From positions 1 through 64,000 of the forward strand of contig JAUCBJ010008162.1 in the NCBI GenBank assembly GCA_032718475.1: 64,000 nucleotides of DNA. Direction: 5' to 3'. Source of the stretch: Nemertoderma westbladi (taxonomy: Eukaryota > Xenacoelomorpha > Nemertodermatida > Nemertodermatidae). Numbering within the stretch: position 1 is the stretch's first letter; each line of letters starts with the position of its first letter. Below the pieces are notes generated by a model. It worked only from the letters and a program-made list of their open reading frames with translations. It did not search any database and had not been told where the DNA came from. The position numbers and the translations under genes were made by a program. Below, in pieces: positions 55,701 to 64,000 of the stretch.

Positions 55701-58700
55701 TGCGGTTCCGACAATCAGCCGAGTATGCCCCCCTCATACAATTGGACCGGGACGATGTAGACCTGAGGTGCCCGCAGTTGGACGTAAACCGTATCACCCT
55801 ACTGATCGGACTCGATACACCGGAACTACACATCCCAACCGGAGATATCGCCCGATCTATAAACCAGGATGACGGATTTTATGCTGAACGAACAATAATG
55901 GGATGGACACTCTGCGGCATTAAGGAGGAAACTACGGACACCTATACCTACCTTCCCAAATGTCAGATTAAAGAGAATGTAATCTCCGTGGGTTATTGCT
56001 CAGCTTCGGATCTTGACGAGGATTTGTTTCTGGAATCCGAGAAAACTCAACGAGAGATGACGAAATATTTTAATTTGGAGACCCAGGAGTTCGCGGAAAA
56101 GGACGAAAACCCATCCGAAGAGGACCAATATTGCATGGACGTTCTCGACCAGGCCACGTTTAAAGACGGACATTGGTGTTCACCTATGTTATGGAAGGAT
56201 CCAAACAAACCAATGGCAAACAACGCCAGCATGGCACTTAAACGACTTAAAGGGATTCTACGCCGGCTGAATGACCAACCTGAAATAAAGGAGAAATATA
56301 ATACCGTAATCCAAGGATATCTCGATGATGGATTAGCAGAAATGGTACCACGGAATGAACTGCAAGGTGGTAAAAGAACATATTATCTCCCAACCCACTA
56401 TGTAGTAGAAGCCCGCAAAGGGGGGAAAATCCGAGTGGTAAATGATGCTGCCGCTATGTACCAGGGCGAATCCCTAAACAGTCAACTTTACACGGGACCC
56501 AACATATATAGCACACTCATCGGCGTATTGATCAGGTTCAGGGAAAACCGGGTAGCATTTACCTGTGACATCAAGGCCATGTTTCATCAAGTTCGTACGT
56601 TACCAAAAGACTCGGACTGTCTACGTATCCTATGGACGGATAAAACGCTTACTCAACAGGAGATTAGCCAACTCACGATACGGGACGTAGACGTAATGCG
56701 TATGGTCGTCAGGATCTTCGGCGCTAAGGACTCGCCGGTAGCATGCAGTGACATGCTAAAGAGGACGGCAACTATGTGCGAAAACGAGTTCCCTCCAACC
56801 GTCATAGAAACCATTCGACGATGTTTCTACGTGGACGACGGATGCGCCGGCGCGGATAACGTGGATGAGGCATATCGGCTAGCAATGGGGATGGTGGAAT
56901 GTCTAAAGAAAGGAGGGTTTCCGCTCGTAAAGTTCAGATCCCATGACAAAACACTTATGGAAAAGTTTCCGGAGGACATCCGGCTGGAAGATAACAAAAT
57001 GTATTCGGAGGATGTAGAACATCGTGTACTTGGGATTGAATGGGACATAGAATCAGACGAATTCATCTTCAAGTATAAACCCCTAACCAAGCCTATGACA
57101 AAAAGGGGATGTCTGTCGATAAAAAGTGCAATCTTCGACCCACTGAATTTCATATCTCCAGTAACCTTGGCCGGAATGAACCTGATTAAGGAAATGTGGA
57201 TAGAAGGACTGGGATGGGACGAAGAGCTCCCCCCATACCTTAGCGTCAAATGGAGAAAATGGACGGAGCAGCTCGAACACCTACATCTTATGCGAATACC
57301 TAGACCGTTCTTCCTCGATAAACTGCCCACCGATATCTTCCAGCTCCACACCTTTTCGGATGCTTCAAATACCGGAATCGGCGTAGTAACCTTCTTACGG
57401 AGACTAAGTAGCGATGGAAACGGCGATACAAGTTTCTTATTCTCCAAAGCAAAGACAGTATCCGGGGAATTCGTAGCAACGATTCCGAGACTCGAGCTAC
57501 AAGCTGCAGTTTGGGCAGTAAGACAGAATCGCATGGCCATGCGGAACCTACGGATCCCCATAGAATCTCAACACTTCTGGGTAGATTCGAGTATAGTTCT
57601 TTATTATCTCCACTCTCCATCACGGCGTCACACCACGTTTGTTGCAAACCGAGCCACGGAGATTAAACAATGTACCGGCCGAGAACAGTGGCATCACGTG
57701 AACGGGAAGGAAAATCCAGCGGACTTATCAAGCCGAGGCGCCACCCCAAAACAACTCGGTAAGAGTAAACTCTGGCTTACAGGCCCGGAATTCCTACGGC
57801 AGCCACAATTAACATGGAGTACCCGATTCGACCCCGAGCTCGATAGCGGAAAATACTCCGAGGACGACAAAGAAATCCGTAAAATCCATCGAAGCAACGC
57901 GGTGGAAATTTATAGTTGTCTGACTGAGCCTGCAAAGGACTCGGGCAGGCACTATAACGTCGCGACGATCACTCAACTAGCGACGTCTTTACATCGGTTG
58001 ATCGAGCGAACTTCATCCATGAGACGGCTCGTCCACCACGTTATAACCCTTCGCAACTTCCTACGGTGGAAAAACAACAAACCGATAGTTCAACGGAATA
58101 TACAAGAACTCATCATTGCGGAGAAGTGTATTGTTAGATATGTCCAGAAAGAAAGTTTCCCCGATGAATGGGAACAACTTAGTGCGGGCAAAACGTTGAA
58201 ACCGGACAGCCCAGTCTACCAACTGAGACCAATGATGGGAGAGGACGGACTGATCCGACTGAATACCCGGATGGCAAACGCCCCGGTCGACTATGAGATT
58301 AAATACCCGGCGCTTCTGCCCGGAACGTCGACACTAGCTAAGCTATTAATTCTACAATGTCACGAGGACAACCACCACGCAGGACAGAATTGGATTATAG
58401 CCAATATAAGACAAAGATATTGGATCACCCACATCCAGCCACTGATCCGGAAAGTGTTGAAACGTTGCTTCACCTGCAGACGTTACCTAGCGCCACCAAT
58501 CACCCAAAAGATGGCCGACTTACCAGCCACCCATCTACAAGCGGACTCCCCACCATTCTACGTCACCGGAGTGGACTGTTTCGGACCGTTCACGGTTATT
58601 GAACGACGATCCAACATCAAATGCTGGGGAGCCATCTTCACCTGCCTAAGATCTAGGGCAATTTACCTAGATATCGTGGTAAATCTGACACAACACGCAT

Positions 58701-59530
58701 TCATCAACGCTCTGCGTCGGTTCGTGGCGAACAACGGGACATGTCGCCACATGTATTCCGATAATGGTACAAACTTTGTGGGAGGAGAAAGAGAACTTAG
58801 AGAGGCGATCGAGGGATGGTTTACCGATAACACCGCATCCCAAGTCTGGAAGGAACACCAGATACAGTGGCACTTCCAGACCCCCCTAGCACCCCATACA
58901 AGCGGGGTATGGGAGAAACTGATCGACCTAGTGAAACGGTCCATGCGCGTCGCTCTAGGCGATACCCGGGTAACCCATGACACCCTCCGCACAACATTCT
59001 GCGAGATCACGGCTACCCTGAACAACCGACCCATTGTTCCTATCCGCGACGACCCCACAGACCTGGAACCCCTCACTCCTAACCACTTACTGGGGAGACC
59101 CAAAACCCACCTCCTCCCGGAAACCATGTTCCCGGATCCCAACGAGATCGCAAAACATACAAACTGGAAAAAGGCCCAAGCGTTGGCAGCGCATTGGTGG
59201 AGGATTTGGGCCCAGGAATATCTCATAACCCTCCGGACCAGGAGGAAATGGAACAACACCCACCGGAACGTCGCAGTTGGCGACATGGTACTAGTTAGAG
59301 AAGATCTCAAAGACCGCGTTCACTGGCCTGTGGCGCGGGTCGTGACCATACACCCAAGCAAAGACGGACTTGCGAGGACTGTGACGATACGAACGAAAGC
59401 GGGCCACTACCAACGCCCCATCCAGAAGCTGTGCCTTCTTGAAGGCAATGACAGTGGTGATTCTACAAGAGGTGATAAGTTCCCTACGGATCCTACTGTG
59501 GACATTGGTGACAATGACAAATGCGTTTAA
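52769..59530 (+). CDS. BEL-A Gag-Pol polyprotein
   Basis: 2253 aa, no lesions. Gag: helical head (1-130), Arg/Glu/Gln heptads (about 191-318, AEQHRREAERQAEQRKQ), capsid DUF1759-like (486-675), zinc knuckles CLFCGEKHKVEFC (754), CFRCLGTGHYVRDC (788), CCAVCNDQRHH (807). Protease: LDNGSDGT with D908 (DNGS form). RT: FTCDIKAMFHQV and YVDD at 1354-1357. RNase H: FSDAS (D1531), LELQAA (E1576), WVDSS (D1606). Integrase: H1865/H1869 with C1900/C1903 zinc site, then D1936, D1998, E2049. The DUF5641-like tail (about 2130-2240) ends QKLCLLEG. All catalytic residues expected for replication and integration are present. The ATG overlaps the stop of a 63-aa ORF. The order is that of standard BEL/Pao elements. 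Confidence 0.95.
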   Translation: MTTNNISDTDEMDHHTDSEADEVPNVKNMTRRLGALKGGVTRAYQRMEKQLKGVKTPLNEVQTQLQSIRNILQRYERMIQAYQELVPPTDQENYPKLEEHVVHLDGFRKQHRRTLSLVRGYEEQYYKRAERTDAESVRSSSIRTGVHHKRMGSTRNQHSSARSEISGSARSSQGAPPLRDQLRERKALALKARMEDEYIQLQAEQDVLAAETQRREAEQAAERQAEQREQEAEQHRREAERQAEQRKQEAEQREQEAEQHRREAERQAEQRKRQAEQHRREDERQAEQRKQEAEQRGREAEREIEQRKWEAEMRKQHAEAQAILIHKKNADIAKLAEYEAALIERDIQLYEDWERDIDQEYEPIPVPELEKSFTPTAAKPPKPEIPPTKQSTLSAQAPVFHPPPATLKNEEPYFPSNTTTASVPKYEPEKDSERDATPRSNNPFTSTPQTRSRVIIKTPPIIDPSSMGVSANNYNPPSHSSSDDVSIIRALENRLAMPKMEIRTFEGDPVDYLRFKKRFFAQIGSTDIADAQKLVYLSQYLGDKPRRIVACFEGGSHEAYYDAWKTLDKRYGNTGTIINKTLERLIQDAGSLGDPQNIQEFSDSMKDAYYTLKPLNKEDQVNNILNLRQIARKFPGWLQSKWAYKCVDLRRRHPDRDPSFLEMSAFLDDISEAMNDSMFSKQSLAKLDGIESNSRSKITPPKPRFRPPPVSTMAITMAEDSDDEDYEEPTSAEEWACYLANWAPEREGITNSLLCLFCGEKHKVEFCRKFQFADLVPRFEAIMKHRGCFRCLGTGHYVRDCDQRSCCAVCNDQRHHTLLHIPANFDFTTLPFRIEAKRRGETNHVFKGTRTTQRRETNPFKISTNTPQVTNISATINLINRRYMVFAKVIPVRIQGVGKSLTTLAFLDNGSDGTIIDRDFLEQLGLEYEPCKRPIQTITDNREVESGEVQLQMEGVMKGYETAKLTIKNALVHTDLRVRFRQSAEYAPLIQLDRDDVDLRCPQLDVNRITLLIGLDTPELHIPTGDIARSINQDDGFYAERTIMGWTLCGIKEETTDTYTYLPKCQIKENVISVGYCSASDLDEDLFLESEKTQREMTKYFNLETQEFAEKDENPSEEDQYCMDVLDQATFKDGHWCSPMLWKDPNKPMANNASMALKRLKGILRRLNDQPEIKEKYNTVIQGYLDDGLAEMVPRNELQGGKRTYYLPTHYVVEARKGGKIRVVNDAAAMYQGESLNSQLYTGPNIYSTLIGVLIRFRENRVAFTCDIKAMFHQVRTLPKDSDCLRILWTDKTLTQQEISQLTIRDVDVMRMVVRIFGAKDSPVACSDMLKRTATMCENEFPPTVIETIRRCFYVDDGCAGADNVDEAYRLAMGMVECLKKGGFPLVKFRSHDKTLMEKFPEDIRLEDNKMYSEDVEHRVLGIEWDIESDEFIFKYKPLTKPMTKRGCLSIKSAIFDPLNFISPVTLAGMNLIKEMWIEGLGWDEELPPYLSVKWRKWTEQLEHLHLMRIPRPFFLDKLPTDIFQLHTFSDASNTGIGVVTFLRRLSSDGNGDTSFLFSKAKTVSGEFVATIPRLELQAAVWAVRQNRMAMRNLRIPIESQHFWVDSSIVLYYLHSPSRRHTTFVANRATEIKQCTGREQWHHVNGKENPADLSSRGATPKQLGKSKLWLTGPEFLRQPQLTWSTRFDPELDSGKYSEDDKEIRKIHRSNAVEIYSCLTEPAKDSGRHYNVATITQLATSLHRLIERTSSMRRLVHHVITLRNFLRWKNNKPIVQRNIQELIIAEKCIVRYVQKESFPDEWEQLSAGKTLKPDSPVYQLRPMMGEDGLIRLNTRMANAPVDYEIKYPALLPGTSTLAKLLILQCHEDNHHAGQNWIIANIRQRYWITHIQPLIRKVLKRCFTCRRYLAPPITQKMADLPATHLQADSPPFYVTGVDCFGPFTVIERRSNIKCWGAIFTCLRSRAIYLDIVVNLTQHAFINALRRFVANNGTCRHMYSDNGTNFVGGERELREAIEGWFTDNTASQVWKEHQIQWHFQTPLAPHTSGVWEKLIDLVKRSMRVALGDTRVTHDTLRTTFCEITATLNNRPIVPIRDDPTDLEPLTPNHLLGRPKTHLLPETMFPDPNEIAKHTNWKKAQALAAHWWRIWAQEYLITLRTRRKWNNTHRNVAVGDMVLVREDLKDRVHWPVARVVTIHPSKDGLARTVTIRTKAGHYQRPIQKLCLLEGNDSGDSTRGDKFPTDPTVDIGDNDKCV
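54046..54064 (+). repeat. GNRA hairpin copy inside gag
   Basis: Identical to the LTR hairpin; here read as YEPEKDSE. Confidence 0.85.
57925..57943 (+). repeat. GNRA hairpin variant inside pol
   Basis: TGAGCCTGCAAAGGACTCG keeps the stem and bulged A; the loop changes from GAAA to GCAA, still GNRA, and the closing C-G becomes U-G. Read as TEPAKDSG. Confidence 0.6.
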
Positions 59531-60771
59531 ACCCTTCTCATCATGTTGACAAACTCTTTTTAACTGTGATTTATCGACAACGAGTTATGGACCCCCCTTA
59601 AACCAACTGTAACCACGCAATGGTATTTGTGTTTCCTCGTGTGTTATGTGGAGTCCAGCATCACCCTGCAGATGTTTCGACTGACGCAGGGTCGTTTATG
59701 CATTGTTTACCCTGATTTTGGTCATCAGGACCTACGATATTGGATTATTGGAAATGGAAAAGATTTGAAGTGGAATTCATTGTATTCATTGCAGTATGTT
59801 ATGTTGTCCGTTGCGTGCGCAGTTCGGGGCGTAGGCGGTGTAACGAGTCCAGCTGTAGATCCCGGATTGCCGCGCAACACCCCCTCTATCCCGTTATTCT
59901 GGTGGGTCCATGGTGCATCCACGTGACTTCGACGATAGAGGGTTTTATGTTTCTCAGTCGCGTTATTCTGGTGGGACCGTTGCGTGGATTTTGGGGCGTA
60001 GGCGGTGTAACGAGTCCAGCTGTAGATCCCAGAATGTTGCGTAACCCCATCCCACATGACTTCGTCGACTGAGCTTTATGTTGTTGGGAGTGTTATTCTG
60101 GTGGGTCCCTGGTGCACCCACGTGACTTCACTCCTAGCGTCTTCATTGTCCGTTACGTGCGCAGTTTGGGGCGTAGGCGGTGTAACGAGTCCAGCTGTAG
60201 ATCCCAGATTGCCGCGTAACACCCCTTCCACGACAAAGATTAACCAAAGAAAATGATTCAATATAGTTGGAAATGATGAAAAGGATCAGACAACTCTGCT
60301 ATAAACCCGAATGATGACGCGTATACTGATGAAAATGTAATGATGCGCACCCTGGTGCTGCGCTTATAACAATGATGATAGCCGGGGGGCTATAAACCCA
60401 ATGATGATGTGGAAATAAATAAATGTGAAATAAATGGTGGAACTAAATGTTGAAATATATGTGGAAATAAATGAGATGAGATGAAATAATAATGAAATGA
60501 AAAAAGACAAAAAAAAGGTATAAAAGAGGTCAAAGAAAAGAATTGGAAAAAAAGGACAAAAAAGTCATAAAAAACTGGTTGGATATTATGTATAGCTATA
60601 GTAACTGTAAATGCTGAATGTATTAGCAATAAGATGATAGATGCCTATATAGCAATGTTATTGAATAAACTGAATTAAATAAAAAACTGAATTATTCTGC
60701 TATCGCTATAGTTTCAGACTTTCTGGACTTATAATTAACTGAACTAATTTGTAACGGATATAATCGTAAAT
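59531..60771 (+). other. BEL-A spacer between pol and ORF3
   Basis: No gene. The left half is a structured repeat array (59826-60225); the right half is A-rich with GGAAATAAAT-like repeats (60405-60475). Confidence 0.6.
59826..60225 (+). repeat. Three repeated blocks in the pol-ORF3 spacer
   Basis: Block 1, GGGGCGTAGGCGGTGTAACG followed by AGTCCAGCTGTAGATCCC, starts at 59826, 59993 and 60168. Block 2, GTTATTCTGGTGGG, starts at 59893, 59962 and 60092. In the third copy GGTGT-A-ACG can pair with CGT-A-ACACC across about 26 bases. Confidence 0.75.
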
Positions 60772-63372
60772 ATGGACCCAAATCGCCAAATTATCGGCGA
60801 ATTACGTAACACGGTAGATCTACTGGAATATTCGCAACCCGGATCCCCTGACTTTGATACAAATTGGAACATTCTGCTAAATGAGAACGTACGAGAAATT
60901 AAATTCACCGGGCGAGAGGGACCGGATTCTAAGAATCTACGAGCCCTCCAGTTAGCCGATGCTACTACGAGCCTGAAAAGGACTCGGAACGCAAAGGCAA
61001 CCGGAGGGGACGATTCGTCGTTTTGGGAAACGTTCCGGCAGAGCGTCTACAGATCCCGATGTTTGATCTACGACAACGAGGGAAACGCGACGCCCACCTC
61101 GAAGGCGATTACGTTGGCGAGATGTCAGAGCTTCGTCGACGACAAGAGTACGTACCTCGCCCACTGGGGAAACTTGTCGGAGTGTACGGCGACGCTTCGA
61201 GAGGAACGCGTATCGATTATCCAAAACCGCGACGACTACCAGGAAAAGTACGGGGCGAAAGAATACGGTCGATCCTTAGTCGTCGTCCTCGGAACCCTGG
61301 ACGGTTTGGTACTGGTGTGCCGAATATTCCCGACACCCAGACATGAAGTGCAGGCAGCCGGAGCGATCTGGTTGCTGCCTACGGATATCCAAAAGATCCT
61401 CTTCGACTTCGACGTCATTAAAATCGGGTCGGATATCAAGGCGGACGTCCGGAACGATTACGCGAACGCTCCCGCAGGAAGAAACCGACGAAACGACCTC
61501 AACGCACTTAGCCATTGCATCGATACTCAAACGCTGCTAGCCTGGTTACGATTCGCCGAGTTCATGCGAGGATTCCAAGAAGTGAGACCGACGAAATCCG
61601 GAATCGGCTACCTCGCTGTGCTCAACGGCGGTATCGACTTCAAACCCCAGAAATTCCGGGACTATAATAAAATATACGGCGGATACCCGGGATTAGAGAT
61701 AAAGAGCGAGCGAGAGGGTCGATGGAAGGACGTCGATCGGAAGTGGACGATACACCAAAGGTGGGAGAATCCCGATCGACGGAGCTATATCTACGTCGTT
61801 ATGGAATGCTACACCGTCGCTAAGTTTATCTGCAAGACTCTAGATAACCTCATCAAGGCGGTCCCCCTTTCCTTCGTCGACTACGACTGGAACGAGGTTA
61901 TAAACCACGCGTTTAAAGCGGTCGAGAACATTACACCGGGAGAATCGAAAACGCCCGCCGTTATCGAATCCTGGGACGAGAGCGGACCTTACGATATCCC
62001 TACGATTACCGAACTTCTCGGTGCGGAGGAGCCTCTGATCTCCTCGGAAGGGGAAGAGATATGGCTAAACGAGGGTGTTCTACTCTCCACCCCGAAGCGA
62101 CAACTCGAACCGGAGGCCGCGTACGGACCGGCCGCCAAACGGGTTGCCTCGGCCGAACCGATAAAGAGAGCAGGCGTCTACACCCCACGCGGCTCCGGTA
62201 GCCCCGCGAGAGAGGTAGCCACTACGGCTGCATTGAGCGACTTCGGCGACATATGCCAACGGTTATCCCCGTATCCTTTCCCGGGTGGCGAAGATTGGTC
62301 GTCGGAGATCCCGAGTACCAGCCACCTACGGACCCGCTCAGCGATACTGGTCGAGGAGGGACCCAGCGATGCGCCGACACCCGATGATCTCCTCGGTATC
62401 CCTCCGTCGAAAACCCCGGCACCTCTTCGCCGACCAGCGGTAGCTACTACACCCGCCGTTCCTCAGGACCCTATGCGACTAACCCGTTGGTACGCCGAGC
62501 AAACTGAATGGATCCACCGCCAGAAACGGTCGTCCGAGTTGAGACCATCGGGACATAACGAGGGTTATCGGAGCGAAAACATACTACGCAAGAGCCCAGC
62601 ATTCCGCGGGCTACCGACCACCGAGAATATTCCGAAGAGCGACCGACGACTCGAATACTACGCCGGCGTTCCGATTCCGATATTCCCCGGTCGGGAGATG
62701 CAGTTGGAGGTATGCGACGACTGCGGTTCGGAGCAGTGCCCACGCAGCAGAAGGAATCGGGTTACCGATTCTTGCCTCCAGCTCCTTGGGATACTCTATT
62801 GCCCATACTGCGCGATATCGGGCCACGACGTTTCGGTCTGTCCGATCCTTTATAACCTCTGCACCACGTGCGGTTTCCGTGGACATTCCGCTAGCCCCCG
62901 CTGCTATATTAAATGTCCAACCAAAGACGTTACCGCTATGGGCAATATGGTCATGTTTGAGACATACGCAAACAGCCATTTAAAGACCAAGTTTCGGAGA
63001 AACGCTCGGAATATTGCGCAGGAGATGGCGTGCGGATATTTCTCCTTCCCGGAACGCCTCCACACGTCGGCCTCGCTACCCTTCCATTACGTGGATCTGC
63101 TACTGAGCGCCGGATTATTCGGTCCATTCGAAGTTATTAGACGATTATATTCGTATAAAGAGGAGTTCGGTGACGGAGAATGGTTCCTAGAGGCACGCAA
63201 CTCCGAGTTGGAAAGACGAACCGACATGATCCCGATGCCTTCGAAAGGAAGAGCCGCCAGGAGACAAGCCGAAGCGTTACTCACGATGGATGTTGACGCT
63301 CCTCTACCAGCCATAGCGATCGATGAGAGTCGACGGGCGAAGAGACGGAAGGCGTACCAGAAAAAGAAATAA
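60772..63372 (+). CDS. BEL-A ORF3: DEDD exonuclease-like protein with C-terminal zinc cluster
   Basis: 866 aa, intact, 1.2 kb after pol. It has no signal peptide or membrane segment, so it is not an envelope. Residues about 95-350 show 3'-5' exonuclease-like motifs: motif I LIYDNEG (D101, E103); motif II KIGSDIKADV (D225); then CIDTQTLLAW (D251), like the FDTQ motif of EXD1-type proteins; motif III-like YIYVVMEC (Y341, E345 where Asp is usual). Residues 400-620 are Pro/Ser-rich and probably disordered. A zinc cluster follows at 648-715: CDDC..C, YCPYC...H...C, CTTCGFRGHSASPRC. The tail is basic (RRAKRRKAYQKKK). The DEDD assignment is by eye. A GNRA hairpin lies within the coding region (60968). 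Relatives in BEL-D and BEL-E occupy the same place. Expression probably needs splicing, which I cannot see. Confidence 0.75.
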   Translation: MDPNRQIIGELRNTVDLLEYSQPGSPDFDTNWNILLNENVREIKFTGREGPDSKNLRALQLADATTSLKRTRNAKATGGDDSSFWETFRQSVYRSRCLIYDNEGNATPTSKAITLARCQSFVDDKSTYLAHWGNLSECTATLREERVSIIQNRDDYQEKYGAKEYGRSLVVVLGTLDGLVLVCRIFPTPRHEVQAAGAIWLLPTDIQKILFDFDVIKIGSDIKADVRNDYANAPAGRNRRNDLNALSHCIDTQTLLAWLRFAEFMRGFQEVRPTKSGIGYLAVLNGGIDFKPQKFRDYNKIYGGYPGLEIKSEREGRWKDVDRKWTIHQRWENPDRRSYIYVVMECYTVAKFICKTLDNLIKAVPLSFVDYDWNEVINHAFKAVENITPGESKTPAVIESWDESGPYDIPTITELLGAEEPLISSEGEEIWLNEGVLLSTPKRQLEPEAAYGPAAKRVASAEPIKRAGVYTPRGSGSPAREVATTAALSDFGDICQRLSPYPFPGGEDWSSEIPSTSHLRTRSAILVEEGPSDAPTPDDLLGIPPSKTPAPLRRPAVATTPAVPQDPMRLTRWYAEQTEWIHRQKRSSELRPSGHNEGYRSENILRKSPAFRGLPTTENIPKSDRRLEYYAGVPIPIFPGREMQLEVCDDCGSEQCPRSRRNRVTDSCLQLLGILYCPYCAISGHDVSVCPILYNLCTTCGFRGHSASPRCYIKCPTKDVTAMGNMVMFETYANSHLKTKFRRNARNIAQEMACGYFSFPERLHTSASLPFHYVDLLLSAGLFGPFEVIRRLYSYKEEFGDGEWFLEARNSELERRTDMIPMPSKGRAARRQAEALLTMDVDAPLPAIAIDESRRAKRRKAYQKKK
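60968..60986 (+). repeat. GNRA hairpin copy inside ORF3
   Basis: Identical to the LTR hairpin and part of a 32-base match to it, but read in another frame (SLKRTRN) than in gag. Confidence 0.85.
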
Positions 63373-63528
63373 TGGATTGGGATATTCCAGGAACATTTAT
63401 CGAACATTTATTTTTATACAAACTCTAGGCCATATTAATTAAAACTATGCAATATTAAATTTGGGATTTTTTATATTGGGAATGACCTACGCAAACTCAA
63501 TCGACCGACAGACTTCACGAAGGTCATT

Positions 63529-63536
63529 GGGGGGGA
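63529..63536 (+). promoter_or_regulatory. BEL-A polypurine tract
   Basis: GGGGGGGA two bases before the 3' LTR start, the expected plus-strand primer position. Confidence 0.75.
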
Positions 63537-63537
63537 C

Positions 63538-64000
63538 TGTTCGCGGTATTTCAACTTTCCATAACGCGAGTTGAATATTTTTGTATTTTATTAAAATTGA
63601 TTATTCCGATATTACTACTGGGTGCGGGACCATGGGTTTTGGGCACATTCAATAAACTGGGGGCGATTTATGGGCGAACTTTGGGGCAACTTACAGGGTA
63701 CGGGAATAATTTCATAGTTATAAGGGCCAGGGGGGATGGAAAATGCAAGCAGTATTCAGGTTAGCCTGAGTACTATTAGGCCCTGGCCAACTTCCTGCTG
63801 CCTGTAGGGGTGGATTTGGTAATGTGCCAGGCCTAAAGGACAAGGACTGCCCTTAGCGGTCCCTGGCCAACGGCAGCTACTACGAGCCTGAAAAGGACTC
63901 GGAACGCTGACTGCTTGTGTCAGGGATTTGCGACGGGCACCGACGGCCCCTTAGTAGCCAAGCCGTTCTGGGTCTCGATGATCGAACCCCGGGGTTCGTG
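63538..64000 (+). repeat. BEL-A 3' LTR, partial
   Basis: Starts TGTTCGCGG and follows 50710-51172 with two differences. AATAAA at 63651-63656; GNRA hairpin at 63883-63901. Cut by the window end. Confidence 0.9.

Larger units (their letters stand above)
50710..64000 (+). mobile_element. BEL-A: apparently intact BEL/Pao LTR retrotransposon with an extra third ORF
   Basis: The 5' LTR begins TGTTCGCGG at 50710 and the same sequence restarts at 63538 after a polypurine tract (GGGGGGGA, 63529-63536). Over the 463 bases of 3' LTR inside the window I count two differences from the 5' LTR: one T in a T-run and one T/G near 51137/63969. Gag-Pol and ORF3 are both open. So the element is young and could be active. 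Total length exceeds 13.2 kb, long for BEL/Pao. Confidence 0.9.

Noticed and set aside
60772-63372. ORF3 as an envelope gene
   Set aside because: No signal peptide, no membrane helix, no furin-type site; zinc cluster and exonuclease-like motifs instead.

Overview
The window looks like a transposon-rich stretch of an invertebrate animal genome. It is AT-rich and eukaryotic, with no operons. BEL/Pao LTR retrotransposons, non-LTR retrotransposons (LINEs), tRNA-derived SINE-like units, a broken Polinton-type DNA polymerase, MITE-like inverted repeats and satellite DNA fill most of it. The phylum cannot be fixed from sequence alone. The only clear candidate host gene is one intronless ORF (33334-35007) for a predicted type II membrane protein with a coiled coil and cadherin-like repeats.

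Layout. 1-5150: 5' half of a minus-strand BEL/Pao element (BEL-C): a gag frame open from 2062 to the window edge, its leader, and a TATA/CCAAT promoter. 5366-7794: an LTR-like repeat split by a 1.6-kb insertion flanked by an 8-bp duplication. 7795-14460: BEL-B (minus), gag to reverse transcriptase, with a few lesions. 14470-18498: BEL-D (plus), end of pol plus a decayed third ORF. 20045-20964: a 5'-truncated LINE 3' end carrying a restriction-like endonuclease domain, with 13-bp target duplications. 21596-23636: 19-bp satellite. 24187-25800: LINE reverse transcriptase. 26-31 kb: SINE-like units, MITEs, simple repeats. 31640-33168: tandem repeat and LINE. 33334-35007: cadherin-like gene. 36600-38404: tandem repeats, LINE tail, DNA-transposon end, second LTR-like copy. 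38590-43990: BEL-E (minus), deleted gag-pol plus a third ORF. 44290-48279: Polinton-type polymerase B pseudogene and a small downstream frame. 49341-50709: LINE, interrupted at 50710 by BEL-A. 50710-64000: BEL-A (plus), apparently intact and young, with its 3' LTR running off the window.

The most interesting observation concerns the BEL/Pao elements. BEL-A has, downstream of a complete 2253-aa Gag-Pol, an intact 866-aa third ORF that is not envelope-like. It has DEDD (EXD1/WRN-type) 3'-5' exonuclease-like motifs and a C-terminal zinc-finger cluster. Decayed relatives lie in the same post-pol position in BEL-D and BEL-E, so this is a lineage trait and not a chance capture. BEL-A also carries one short GNRA-tetraloop hairpin in its LTR, leader, gag, pol and ORF3. 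It is read in different frames in gag and ORF3, which points to a cis-acting RNA element. Two other BEL elements embed different short hairpins in their gag coding regions. A 63-aa ORF overlaps the BEL-A gag-pol start by ATGA, suggesting coupled translation.
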